Assembly (NCBI GenBank): GCA_023230565.1
Contig: JALNXD010000016.1
Location: 1-64,000 of the forward strand
From: Syntrophales bacterium
Lineage (GTDB): Bacteria; Desulfobacterota; Syntrophia; Syntrophales; UBA2210
Length of the DNA stretch: 64,000 bases
Direction of reading: 5' to 3'
In this document: positions 27,607-35,720 of the stretch, piece by piece
How positions within the stretch are numbered: the first letter of the stretch is position 1
Layout: every line of letters begins with the position of its first letter
Made by a program: the position numbers and the translations under genes
The notes under the pieces: generated by a model
Databases searched by the model: none
Told to the model about the DNA's origin: nothing
What the model saw: only the letters and a program-made list of their open reading frames with translations

Positions 27607-28023
27607 ATGTCGGAAATAGTTAGATTTGGAGTTTCTTTAGAGAAAACTCTCCTTGAGAAATTTGATAAACTTATTCATAACAGAAAATATACCAATAGAT
27701 CCGAGGCCCTGCGTGATCTGATAAGGCAGGAATTGTTTAAAAAAGAATGGATGAATGACAGAGAAGTTGCGGGAGCCGTTACTTTTGTTTACAACCATCA
27801 CATAAGAGAACTGGCGAACAGAATTATGGATGTCCAGCATGATAATCAGAAAATGATTATTTCCACTCAACATATCCATCTTGATCATGAAAATTGTCTC
27901 GAAATTGTTGCAGTCCGAGGAAAAGCAAAAGATGTGGAAAAAGTCGCCGATCTGTTGAAGTCAGTAAAAGGAGTCAAATACGGAACTTTAAGCATGACAT
28001 GCATAAAAGAGGAAGGCGCGTAA
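27607..28023 (+). CDS. nikR: nickel-responsive transcriptional regulator NikR
   Basis: A 138-residue ribbon-helix-helix repressor with a C-terminal ACT-like nickel-sensing domain. The N-terminal RHH runs from VRFGVSLEKTLLEKFD to NRSEALRDLIRQ. All four high-affinity nickel ligands of the family are present as His78, His89, His91 and Cys97, at the same spacing as in the E. coli protein. ATG 27607 is chosen because it gives the normal N-terminus and length; the TTG at 27553 would add 18 residues without family match. It lies about 200 bp after the chelatase operon on the same strand. It is the strongest hint that nickel controls, or is handled by, that operon. Confidence 0.93.
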   Translation: MSEIVRFGVSLEKTLLEKFDKLIHNRKYTNRSEALRDLIRQELFKKEWMNDREVAGAVTFVYNHHIRELANRIMDVQHDNQKMIISTQHIHLDHENCLEIVAVRGKAKDVEKVADLLKSVKGVKYGTLSMTCIKEEGA

Positions 28024-28167
28024 GCAAAACGAAATCGTTTACCTCAGAAGTATTCCAGCCTGAGAAAACCTTATTTGATTGATCCGATTTAGTCAAAAGC
28101 AGTGCTGATTTCAGAGGAACGGTTCAGATTGAAGTCATTGATTTGTGTTTCCAATCATATTGCCGAT

Positions 28168-28932
28168 TCAGTGTACGAGAACAATGGCCATTCCTGCTGA
28201 TACCCGTTTTGCAAACTGACTTTCGAGATTCAGTTGAAACCCTCTTCCAATGGGGATGTTGAAACCGGCAAAGCCGCCGATACGAGTCTCGTTTTTCAAT
28301 GTAGATTCTGGGATATATGGTAATAACGATATTTTTGCTTCGGAATGGTAAAGGTATGCTCCCGTATACACTTTTATTCCCGATGTGACATGTGCCTGAA
28401 GAGCGATTCCTGCATTGACGTCCCACGGATTTTCAATGTAATATTCACTCGTGAATGCAACACCATTAAAGGTGCCTCTTACGTCGTCGCGATAATCACC
28501 GAAACTGTACGTTCCCTGAAGGAAGGCGCCGACCCCGAAGATTTCACTGAGAGGATAATACCCCTTTACACCCAAAGTTCCAGTAAATTGCCAGTTATCA
28601 TTAAAATCTTCGCTGGTTTGCAGTTCATCTGATATGCGGGTGACATTTCCGACTTCAAGATCGGCAATTCCGAAGCGACCATATAATTCAAAATAGCGGG
28701 CAAATCCACGACCGAGTTCTGAATAAAATATATTTTGTGTGAAAATCCGTTCCACACCATTTTCGTAGCAATCTTTTTTATACGTGTAGCCTATGGCTGT
28801 ATGAATTCCCCCTTTGGCTTCCGTAAATGGTTCGGGGGGGCCGAAGGGTCCTGCTGCAGGCGCTGTTCCCGGATACCGGCAGAGTGAAAGCAGGAGAAAC
28901 ATTGTCATCACTATGAATCGCTTCATGTTCAA
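28168..28932 (-). CDS. outer-membrane beta-barrel protein
   Basis: A 254-residue protein with a Sec signal peptide (cleavage near APAAG, about residue 27) and alternating amphipathic strands typical of a small porin-like barrel (IHTAIGYTY, YFELYGRFGIADLEVG, TGTLGVKGYYPLS, VNAGIALQAHV, LNLESQFAKRVSAGMAIVL). The last strand ends in LVH rather than an aromatic residue. It directly follows mlaA by 21 bp on the same strand and is likely part of the mla operon, perhaps as the outer-membrane partner of MlaA. No family name can be assigned with certainty. Confidence 0.75.
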   Translation of the reverse strand: MNMKRFIVMTMFLLLSLCRYPGTAPAAGPFGPPEPFTEAKGGIHTAIGYTYKKDCYENGVERIFTQNIFYSELGRGFARYFELYGRFGIADLEVGNVTRISDELQTSEDFNDNWQFTGTLGVKGYYPLSEIFGVGAFLQGTYSFGDYRDDVRGTFNGVAFTSEYYIENPWDVNAGIALQAHVTSGIKVYTGAYLYHSEAKISLLPYIPESTLKNETRIGGFAGFNIPIGRGFQLNLESQFAKRVSAGMAIVLVH

Positions 28933-28953
28933 TACCCCTCCATTTTCATATGC

Positions 28954-29898
28954 CTAATTTATTCCGCCCGGCTTCGGCGGGTTTTTACGCTGCCGTATCA
29001 TTTCTTCGCGGTATTGAATATAGGCGTGGCGAAGTGACACGTACGGATCAATCGCCGCCTCTTTGAGAATTTCATAATCGCCTATTCTGAGCGACGTGTC
29101 ATTTACGATTTCGTAAGCCCGTGCTGCAATAGAAATATACCCGGGATCAACATACGAGACTGGATTGAGAAAGATATTAGTGCCGATTTCCAGCGTATCT
29201 CTGGCAGATGAAGGCCCGAAACCCGGCCAGACAATATAAAATCCGGGTCCAAAGCCGTACATTCCCAGGGTTTGACCGAAATCGGCATCATATTCGGGAA
29301 TAGCCAATTCTTTCTTTGACGCCGGATCGAGGAATCCGCCGACTCCCCATAATGTATTTACAGTAAAGCGGCCCAATTCGGAACATGCTCCCTTGAAATT
29401 CGCCTGCAGCAAATTATTGACGAAGCGGATCGGGAATTTTAAATTATCAAAGAAATGGCTGATGCCGGATCGCGCGGGTTTGGGCACAACTTTACTGTAG
29501 CCTTGTGCTACCGGTTTCAATACCCGGAAGTAGAGCGTATCATTAAACTGAAACATGGCCCGGTTAAATGGTTCCAGAGGATCGGCAATCGTGAATTCTT
29601 CCTGCTCCCATTCTTCTTCCTCCCAGTCGTCATCATTAAAACCAGACTTCATTTCAACGGCTTGAGATATTTTATACGTTTCCCCCAAGTTTCTTTCAAT
29701 AGTCGAAGAAGAGGCGAACATGACCGGCTGATTTTCTGAACTTTTGCCTGATACTTCTGAAGACGGCACTCGATCCGTCGATTCGGCACTGCTATTGAGT
29801 TCTCGGGGGTCCATTGCCGCACGATCATTGTGATGAGCGCACCCCGATGCAGATATAATAACGGCAATTAAAACCGCCTGCAATACGGCATATTTCAT
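28954..29898 (-). CDS. mlaA: MlaA/VacJ family phospholipid-removal lipoprotein
   Basis: The outer-membrane component of the Mla pathway (314 aa), which withdraws misplaced phospholipids from the outer leaflet. The N-terminus has a lipobox (ISASGC, Cys20), so the mature protein is lipid-anchored. A Ser/Glu-rich linker (about 30-100) precedes the MlaA domain, with DPLEPFNRAMFQFNDTLY, FFDNLKFPIRFVNNLLQ and LGRFTVNTLWGVGGFLDPA. The linker between the lipobox and the core is longer than in the E. coli protein. It follows mlaC by about 70 bp in the order mlaEFDCA. Confidence 0.94.
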   Translation of the reverse strand: MKYAVLQAVLIAVIISASGCAHHNDRAAMDPRELNSSAESTDRVPSSEVSGKSSENQPVMFASSSTIERNLGETYKISQAVEMKSGFNDDDWEEEEWEQEEFTIADPLEPFNRAMFQFNDTLYFRVLKPVAQGYSKVVPKPARSGISHFFDNLKFPIRFVNNLLQANFKGACSELGRFTVNTLWGVGGFLDPASKKELAIPEYDADFGQTLGMYGFGPGFYIVWPGFGPSSARDTLEIGTNIFLNPVSYVDPGYISIAARAYEIVNDTSLRIGDYEILKEAAIDPYVSLRHAYIQYREEMIRQRKNPPKPGGIN

Positions 29899-29967
29899 TT
29901 TACGCCACCTGTGCGGGTATTTTAATGCACGCTTCAGCTTTCATCGGTCAACATCCGTTGCAGAGAA

Positions 29968-30558
29968 CTACTTCTCTTTCACTTTTTTTCTCAGAATTTC
30001 CAGTAACTCTTCCGGCGTATCCCTGGCCAGGATCGATCTGAACTGACTGCGGTAATTCCTGATCAAACTTACGTTTTCAATGATTACATCGTATATCTGC
30101 CATTTATCGTCAATTTTAATCATCCGGTAATCAATGGGCACTCGTCCTGAAGATGTAACTACCCTCGTCTGGACTTCGGACTGATCTTCGTTCAAATTTC
30201 TTGTGCCGGTAAATTCGATTTTTTCATCCGTATAGGAAAGAATTTTGTCTATATAGGCTTTTTCCAGGACCTGCCGGAAGAGATTGACAAATTCTTTCTG
30301 CTGCGAAGGATTTAATTTTTCCCATCCTCTTCCCAGGCTTCGTCTTGAAAGTTCCCGTTCTGCGAACATGGTCGGATAAAGCTGTTCCAGTCGTTCCTGT
30401 TTGGCTTCCTTTCCAAGCTCCTTGTTCCCGAGAACTTCCATCACTTTGTTTACATATTCCTCTGCCGCTTCGTGCGGCGTGGCTGCATACAAAGGTGCAT
30501 TCAGAATAAGGATCGTCACAAAAAAATAAAGATACCATATCCGGAAAAAAGTTTTCAT
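29968..30558 (-). CDS. mlaC: MlaC phospholipid shuttle protein (Ttg2 family)
   Basis: A 196-residue periplasmic shuttle that carries phospholipid between MlaA and the MlaFEDB complex. Signal peptide at about residues 1-26 (ending NAPLYA-ATP). The family core is seen in RSLGRGWEKLNPSQQKEFVN, FRQVLEKAYIDKI and DKWQIYDVIIENVSLIRNYR. The start ATG 30558 follows an AGAGG site and gives a clean signal peptide; upstream codons do not match the family. It starts 10 bp after mlaD. Confidence 0.93.
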   Translation of the reverse strand: MKTFFRIWYLYFFVTILILNAPLYAATPHEAAEEYVNKVMEVLGNKELGKEAKQERLEQLYPTMFAERELSRRSLGRGWEKLNPSQQKEFVNLFRQVLEKAYIDKILSYTDEKIEFTGTRNLNEDQSEVQTRVVTSSGRVPIDYRMIKIDDKWQIYDVIIENVSLIRNYRSQFRSILARDTPEELLEILRKKVKEK

Positions 30559-30568
30559 CAGTTTGCCT

Positions 30569-31048
30569 CTAGTTGTCTTGCGGTGCAAGACCGCTATTGT
30601 TGTTGATTTCGCCGAACGCATACTTGCCTATCAGATCCACAATATCGATGGCCCCCTGGGTTTCGATAATGAACCCGCCTGCTTCCAGTGGGGATTCTGC
30701 CCCTCCCGGATCAATGCTGATATATTTATCGCCAATCAGTCCTTCCGTTTTTATGGAAGCAATGGCGTCTTCATAAATTGTCACTCCCTTTGTAATTCTC
30801 AGTTCCACAATGGCCTGCTGGGTTTCCTGGTCAATTGAAAGCGCTTCAATTTTTCCTATTTCTATTCCGAACATATCGACAGACCCCCCGGACCTGAGTC
30901 CCGAAACATTCGAAAAACGGGCAAAAAGCGGATAGGCTTCTCTTCCGAAAAAAGAGACGTTTCCAAGAGTAACCGCCATGTAGGCAATGAGACATATTCC
31001 GATTGCCACAAATATGCCGACTATTGTTTCAACTTGATATTTTTTCAT
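30569..31048 (-). CDS. mlaD: MlaD, MCE-domain phospholipid transport protein
   Basis: A 159-residue membrane-anchored MCE protein that forms the periplasmic hexameric ring of the Mla transporter. An N-terminal membrane helix (IVGIFVAIGICLIAYMAVTL, about residues 9-28) is followed by one MCE domain with FSNVSGLRSGGSVDMFGIEIG and GLIGDKYISIDPGG. It overlaps the end of mlaF by 20 bp, so it is translationally coupled to the ATPase. Confidence 0.94.
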   Translation of the reverse strand: MKKYQVETIVGIFVAIGICLIAYMAVTLGNVSFFGREAYPLFARFSNVSGLRSGGSVDMFGIEIGKIEALSIDQETQQAIVELRITKGVTIYEDAIASIKTEGLIGDKYISIDPGGAESPLEAGGFIIETQGAIDIVDLIGKYAFGEINNNSGLAPQDN

Positions 31049-32297
31049 TTCCAGCCTCTGACTTTCCGAATCGGAGTCGTGCTATTTCCCTGATGTTATT
31101 TCGCGCCGAATTTACTACAGCATCTATTGTAGTATCCTGCTGCCCTTGTTCAAGTCCTGCCATAACGATAAGGGTAAAGCCGTCTTCGAACGAGGGTTGC
31201 TCCTGGGTCATTTCACAGATATCCCGAACTCCCCGATTCTGGATATCTTCTACGAAATTGTTCAAGATTTCTTCTGCTTCTGCCAGGTCGGAATAGGGTA
31301 GCATAGTGACAAACTCATTTGTTCCATACCTGTTTGAAAATCCTCCGGCAGATCCGAAATGGTCATCAATATACCGTCCCATGCATCGTATCATCACTTG
31401 AACTGTCTCATGACCGAAATGTTCGCTGAGCAGTTCCAGATCCAGTATCGAAAACACCGCAATGACATAAGGTTCCTGAAAAGGCTTTCGCTTCAGTTCA
31501 TTATAATAGCGTATTTTAAACTGCCGTCGCGAATAAAGGCCTGTCAACTCCTCTTTTAAACCTTCAAGGCTGTGGATGACCTCTTCTTTGAATGGATGCT
31601 CGAAATCTTCCAATTCCTCCGGTGTTCCCTGAAACACGATCTTATGGTCGTAAAGCGCCAGGATTCGGTTGGAAATAAAATACACATCAGGAATTGCATG
31701 GCTGACCATAATGGCGGTAAAGCCGAATTTCCTCTGGTATTCGGCTATCATGCTCAATATTATGTTTTTTCTTACCGGATCCTGGCCGGTCGTCGGCTCG
31801 TCGAAGAGAACGATTTTCGGGTCCGTCACTAATGCCCTGGCCAGAGCAACCCGCTTCTGCATTCCACCCGAGAGTTCCGAAGGATATTTTTCCGCCGCGT
31901 CAATCAGTTCCGACTGCTCGATCCTGGCCATTACCCTCCTGTTAATTTCTTTTTTCTTGAGTCTTGTCTTTTCTACAAGGGGAAGCGCAATATTGTCATA
32001 GACGGTCATGGAATCGAAAAGAGCATTGCCCTGGAACATATAACTTATCTGGGCGTAATAATTTGACATTTCACTTTTGTCCAGTTCGGACAACGCTTTG
32101 CCCTTATACAATATTTCTCCTTCGTCAGGCTTAAGAAGACCGATAATATGTTTCAGAAGCACACTTTTGCCCGATCCGCTGAGACCTATTATTGTTGTTG
32201 CCTCCGCCTCATAGATTTGAAGAGTAATGCGGTCGAGCACGGTCAGCGATCCGAATCGCTTACTCACGTTTCTGAATTCAATTAAGGGTGCCGTCAT
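31029..32297 (-). CDS. mlaF: MlaF ABC ATPase fused to degenerate GGDEF-like domain
   Basis: The ATPase of the Mla phospholipid transporter, here 422 residues against about 270 in E. coli. Walker A GLSGSGKS is at 39-46, the Q-loop in SYMFQGNALFDSM, the signature LSGGMQKRVALARAL, Walker B ILFDEPTTGQDP and H-loop VSHAIPDV. The extra C-terminal part (about residues 245-415) looks like a GGDEF domain: LTGLYSRRQFKIRYYNELKR near 250 is the canonical opening, and the active-site loop is degraded to YGTNEF near 324. It is therefore probably not a cyclase, but could bind a nucleotide or serve as a scaffold. It is preceded by mlaE. Confidence 0.93.
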   Translation of the reverse strand: MTAPLIEFRNVSKRFGSLTVLDRITLQIYEAEATTIIGLSGSGKSVLLKHIIGLLKPDEGEILYKGKALSELDKSEMSNYYAQISYMFQGNALFDSMTVYDNIALPLVEKTRLKKKEINRRVMARIEQSELIDAAEKYPSELSGGMQKRVALARALVTDPKIVLFDEPTTGQDPVRKNIILSMIAEYQRKFGFTAIMVSHAIPDVYFISNRILALYDHKIVFQGTPEELEDFEHPFKEEVIHSLEGLKEELTGLYSRRQFKIRYYNELKRKPFQEPYVIAVFSILDLELLSEHFGHETVQVMIRCMGRYIDDHFGSAGGFSNRYGTNEFVTMLPYSDLAEAEEILNNFVEDIQNRGVRDICEMTQEQPSFEDGFTLIVMAGLEQGQQDTTIDAVVNSARNNIREIARLRFGKSEAGNEKISS

Positions 32298-32360
32298 AGC
32301 TATAAAAATATAATTTCTGTTCCATCTGAATAAAAATCTTCATAAAAGATGCCGCAGTAT

Positions 32361-33206
32361 TTATAAAAGCAATGAAGTGACAATGTAATCGGAAACCAAA
32401 ACGAGCACGCTTGAGAGTACCACTGCAGAAGTCGTTGCGTATCCGACAGCTTTGGCTCCATGGCTTTCCTTGCGCATATGCGCAAAATAGCCCTGGAAAC
32501 ATGAGATCATTGAAACAATCACTGCAAATACAATGGCTTTTATAAAGCCATCTGTAATATCTTTCATTTCAACACTTGACTGGACCCGGTAATAATATGT
32601 TCCTGCATTTACTCCTAGAAGTACGACACCGGAAAGATAACCTCCTAATATTCCTATCAGATCGAAGATAGCCGTCAAAAGAGGAAAACTGATAAGGGAT
32701 GCCATTATTCTCGGACTTACAAGGAACCGTACAGGGTCGATCTGCATGGTATACAGCGCATCAATTTGTTCCGAGATCCTGAGAATCCCTATTTCCGCCG
32801 TAATTGCCGAGCCGGCTCTGGCCGTGATCATCAGTGCGGTCAATACCGGTCCCAGTTCACGAATCAGAGAAAGGGCGACGAGGGTCCCCAAAGCTCCCTC
32901 TGCTCCGAATTTGACAAGAGCATAGTACGACTGAAGGCCAAGAACCATGCCGGTGAAAAGGCCCACCAGAATTACGATAGTAACGGAGCGGGCGCCTATG
33001 AAATACACTTGCTGAATGATCTTGGGTAACTGTTTGGGATGAAAAATTTTTATAAATGCCAGCAGAAGAAAAACAGCCGCAGCTCCCAGATCATTTATTA
33101 TATTGATAACACCTCTACCGAATGCTGCAAAAGGATTAGCCAACTTCAGCAACAGTGTTGTCTGGGCTTTCCCGGTGCGCTCCTTTTTTTCGGTAACAGA
33201 GGTCAT
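32361..33206 (-). CDS. mlaE: MlaE-type ABC permease
   Basis: The membrane permease of the Mla transporter (281 aa) with five to six hydrophobic segments. The family core is present as FTGMVLGLQSYYAL, GPVLTALMITARAGSAITAEIG and EQIDALYTMQIDPVRFLVSPR. The start at 33206 is chosen because GGAG sits eight bases upstream; the longer reading frame adds a segment without family match. It is the first gene of the minus-strand mlaEFDCA operon. No mlaB gene is present in the operon, which is common in deltaproteobacteria. Confidence 0.93.
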   Translation of the reverse strand: MTSVTEKKERTGKAQTTLLLKLANPFAAFGRGVINIINDLGAAAVFLLLAFIKIFHPKQLPKIIQQVYFIGARSVTIVILVGLFTGMVLGLQSYYALVKFGAEGALGTLVALSLIRELGPVLTALMITARAGSAITAEIGILRISEQIDALYTMQIDPVRFLVSPRIMASLISFPLLTAIFDLIGILGGYLSGVVLLGVNAGTYYYRVQSSVEMKDITDGFIKAIVFAVIVSMISCFQGYFAHMRKESHGAKAVGYATTSAVVLSSVLVLVSDYIVTSLLL

Positions 33207-33512
33207 AACAATCTCCATGAGTGCGTTCTTTTCTGCGGCCTGCAAATAGATACTGTAGGCGAGTAGTGGCAAGTGAGAAAATAAATAGATGTCTCACGTT
33301 CCGCAGGCATGCCAACTGATAACAGGATAATCGGTCATGTGCCCCGTACACTTTACTGCCGGTGCAGCGGTTAAATTAATTTCTCTAAATATCACAGCGT
33401 TTTATGGCGGTAAAGAAAAAACATATTCATGAAATCAGTTACACATATTCATTATACCAGTTCGATTTAATCTTACACATCGTTTTTTCTTTTCAGGGGG
33501 CATGTTCGAAGA
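33207..33512. other. intergenic region upstream of mla operon
   Basis: About 300 bp between the mla operon and the NifX-like gene, both on the minus strand. It should hold the mla promoter and the end of the NifX-like transcript. I see no convincing promoter pair, operator or hairpin. Confidence 0.35.
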
Positions 33513-33968
33513 CTATCCGGTTCTTCGACCTCCGCCTCCACCCATACCTCTTCCACCTCCTCTTCCTCCGCCCATACCTCTGCCTCCCCCCATTCCTTTT
33601 CCGCCGCCCATGCCGAAATGATCCTGAACATTTGGAGCTGAGGCGGCATTCAGTGTTCCGGCCTTATATGACTCGACAGCGCTTCGCACCCGGCCGGCGA
33701 CACCTGGAATGACCTGAATCCCGGCCGCACCGAAGGTCTTAAAAGCATTTGGGCCGCAATTACCGGTCAATATTATTTTGACATCTTTTTCTGCCATCAG
33801 CGTGGCCGATTGAATCCCGGCTCCTCCGCCTGCTGCAATATTGGGATTTGGCACAGGTTCAAAATCCAAAGTATCGGGATCGATAATTAAAAAATATGCG
33901 GACCGCCCGAAACGGGTCTCGACATTATCATCAAGTGTCGGTCCGGTGGATGTGACTGCTATTTTCAT
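33513..33968 (-). CDS. NifX/NifB-type dinitrogenase Fe-Mo cofactor domain protein
   Basis: A 151-residue member of the NifX/NafY/NifB C-terminal domain family that binds iron-molybdenum-type clusters. The RNase H-like core runs from MKIAVTS through RFGRSAYFLIID, VKIILTGNCGPNAFKTF and AGIQVIPG. The last 35 residues are a Gly/Met/Arg repeat (GGGRGM units), giving a flexible, possibly metal-binding tail. The start M at 33968 has GAGG eight bases upstream. Such proteins are common in anaerobes outside nitrogen fixation; no nif genes are nearby. It lies next to an acyl-CoA synthetase gene on the same strand. Confidence 0.88.
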   Translation of the reverse strand: MKIAVTSTGPTLDDNVETRFGRSAYFLIIDPDTLDFEPVPNPNIAAGGGAGIQSATLMAEKDVKIILTGNCGPNAFKTFGAAGIQVIPGVAGRVRSAVESYKAGTLNAASAPNVQDHFGMGGGKGMGGGRGMGGGRGGGRGMGGGGGRRTG

Positions 33969-33999
33969 AATCGATACCTCGTCTTTCATTTACGTTAAA

Positions 34000-35448
34000 T
34001 TATTTCTCGTGCCGGAGGTTCTCATGGTACCGGCATAAATTAGCTGCAGCCTTTATTGCCGCATCCAGCGCGGGATATACCGGGAAACCTGCAGCTGTGA
34101 AAGAATTTTTCAACATGAGATTGTAGCATCTGTCTTCATCATCTTCAAGGTAGGGGTCCAGAGAAATTACGATCATAACCGGTTTGCCTTCCTTTTGACG
34201 AGCTTTTACACATCCCTCTATCATCAATGAAAGAAGGCGTTTCATATGGACCTCTACATCCTTTCCCAGTATGCGCCTGAAATAGCGAAACTGGTCGAAC
34301 TGGAAAACGACTGTGTGGATACTGCGGTCGGAAGCGACTGTTTGAATGATGTCGGAGATATTATTTTCCGGCCCCACGTTATAATATATAGGCCAGGCAT
34401 CGAGCGGATTATGAATTCCGGTTCCCGCTTGTGGAACAAGCTTTCCAAGGGCTTCGGTAGTTTCCCGGGAAAAAGGCGGTATCTTGATCCCCGCTTTCAT
34501 ACACATATCTGTCTGAATAACGCTGAAGCCGCCGGAATTCGTTATGAGGGCTGTTGAGCGTCCGGAGGGAAGGGGCGAGGTAGAAAAAGCCATAAGGGTA
34601 TTTGACATTTCGTCAAAATTATCGACCTGCAGAACCCCGCATTGAGTAAAGATGCCTCTCCAGATATCGGGAGAACCGGCCAGTGCCGCCGTATGAGAGG
34701 CGGCAGCTCTCATACCCTGGGAAGTCATGCCGCCTTTAATTGCGATAACGGGCTTTTTCCCCGCTGCTCGGGACAGTGCCTTGATCAGGCGTGAGCCGTT
34801 TTTTGTGCCTTCTATATACACCGCAATAATATGAGTATCGGTATCATCTGCCAAAAATTCAAGGAAATCGGAACCATCAAGGTCAGCGGCATTGCCGTAA
34901 CTGATTATTTTACTGAATCTGAGATTTTTCGTCCTTGCAAAAAATGAAAAGGATTCAGCAATACTCCCGCTTTGGGCGACAACGCCGATGTGCCCCTCCT
35001 CGGCGGGCGATTCCGGCACTATGGCCAGACCCGATTTCGGGCAGTAGACGCCGAAACAGTTGGGGCCGATCAGCCTTATCTTTCCTGCGGCCATTTTCTT
35101 CAATTCCTCTTCCTGCTTTGCTCGTTCCGGGATGCCTGTCTCACTGAATCCAGCCGTAAAAATCTGTGCTGCCTTGACCTTTTTGCAAATGCATTCCTCC
35201 AGCACCTGAGGCAGAAGGGAAGCGGGCACGCTGATAATAACGTAATCTATTTCAACTTTTATATCGGAAATGCGCGGATAGCATTTGTGACCAAGGATCT
35301 CTTCATATTTGGGATTGACAAGATAAAGACGTTCGCGGATTTTCGTTTTTATTTGCGCCCGTGTCGCAAGATCTGAAGGTGATGCCCCGATTATTGCTAC
35401 GTTTCTCGGATTGAAGATGTAGTTGAACAACTTGTCGCCGGTTTCCAT
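34000..35448 (-). CDS. ADP-forming acyl-CoA synthetase alpha subunit-like
   Basis: A 482-residue protein of the acetyl-CoA synthetase (ADP-forming)/succinyl-CoA synthetase alpha family, which converts acyl-CoA, ADP and phosphate to acid, ATP and CoA. The CoA-binding Rossmann start is NPRNVAIIGASPSDLATR. The phospho-histidine loop is AASHTAALAGSP near residue 250, and the ligase-CoA domain follows (ALITNSGGFSV). The beta (ATP-grasp) part is not fused and is not adjacent, so a separate beta subunit would be needed for full activity. Preceded by AGGAGGC. It suits energy conservation by substrate-level phosphorylation in a fermenter or syntroph. Confidence 0.88.
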   Translation of the reverse strand: METGDKLFNYIFNPRNVAIIGASPSDLATRAQIKTKIRERLYLVNPKYEEILGHKCYPRISDIKVEIDYVIISVPASLLPQVLEECICKKVKAAQIFTAGFSETGIPERAKQEEELKKMAAGKIRLIGPNCFGVYCPKSGLAIVPESPAEEGHIGVVAQSGSIAESFSFFARTKNLRFSKIISYGNAADLDGSDFLEFLADDTDTHIIAVYIEGTKNGSRLIKALSRAAGKKPVIAIKGGMTSQGMRAAASHTAALAGSPDIWRGIFTQCGVLQVDNFDEMSNTLMAFSTSPLPSGRSTALITNSGGFSVIQTDMCMKAGIKIPPFSRETTEALGKLVPQAGTGIHNPLDAWPIYYNVGPENNISDIIQTVASDRSIHTVVFQFDQFRYFRRILGKDVEVHMKRLLSLMIEGCVKARQKEGKPVMIVISLDPYLEDDEDRCYNLMLKNSFTAAGFPVYPALDAAIKAAANLCRYHENLRHEK

Positions 35449-35661
35449 AATGCCTCCTGATGATAAATGCGAATCGTTTTATCACAATTCGATTTATTAT
35501 ATGAAGATAAAATATCTGAAAAGATCGGTACGTATGAATGACCATATAAAAGTATCATGGGTTCTGGCACGAACCGGTGGACAGAATCCATCAGGTGGGG
35601 CCATATTGTCCGCGTTTACGCAAAGAATGGCTTCCCCCGGTTTCATGAAAAGAAAATTTGC

Positions 35662-35690
35662 TTGACAAATGAAGCGGCGAATCATACTGA
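35662..35690 (+). promoter_or_regulatory. possible sigma70-type promoter of alcohol dehydrogenase gene
   Basis: A TTGACA -35 element (35662-35667) is followed after 17 bp by TACTGA (35685-35690), or after 15 bp by CATACT. The -35 is perfect but the -10 is weak. It lies about 30 bp upstream of the dehydrogenase ATG. Confidence 0.35.
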
Positions 35691-35720
35691 CACAGAGACA
35701 TACCGGAAAGGAGGGTGCAT

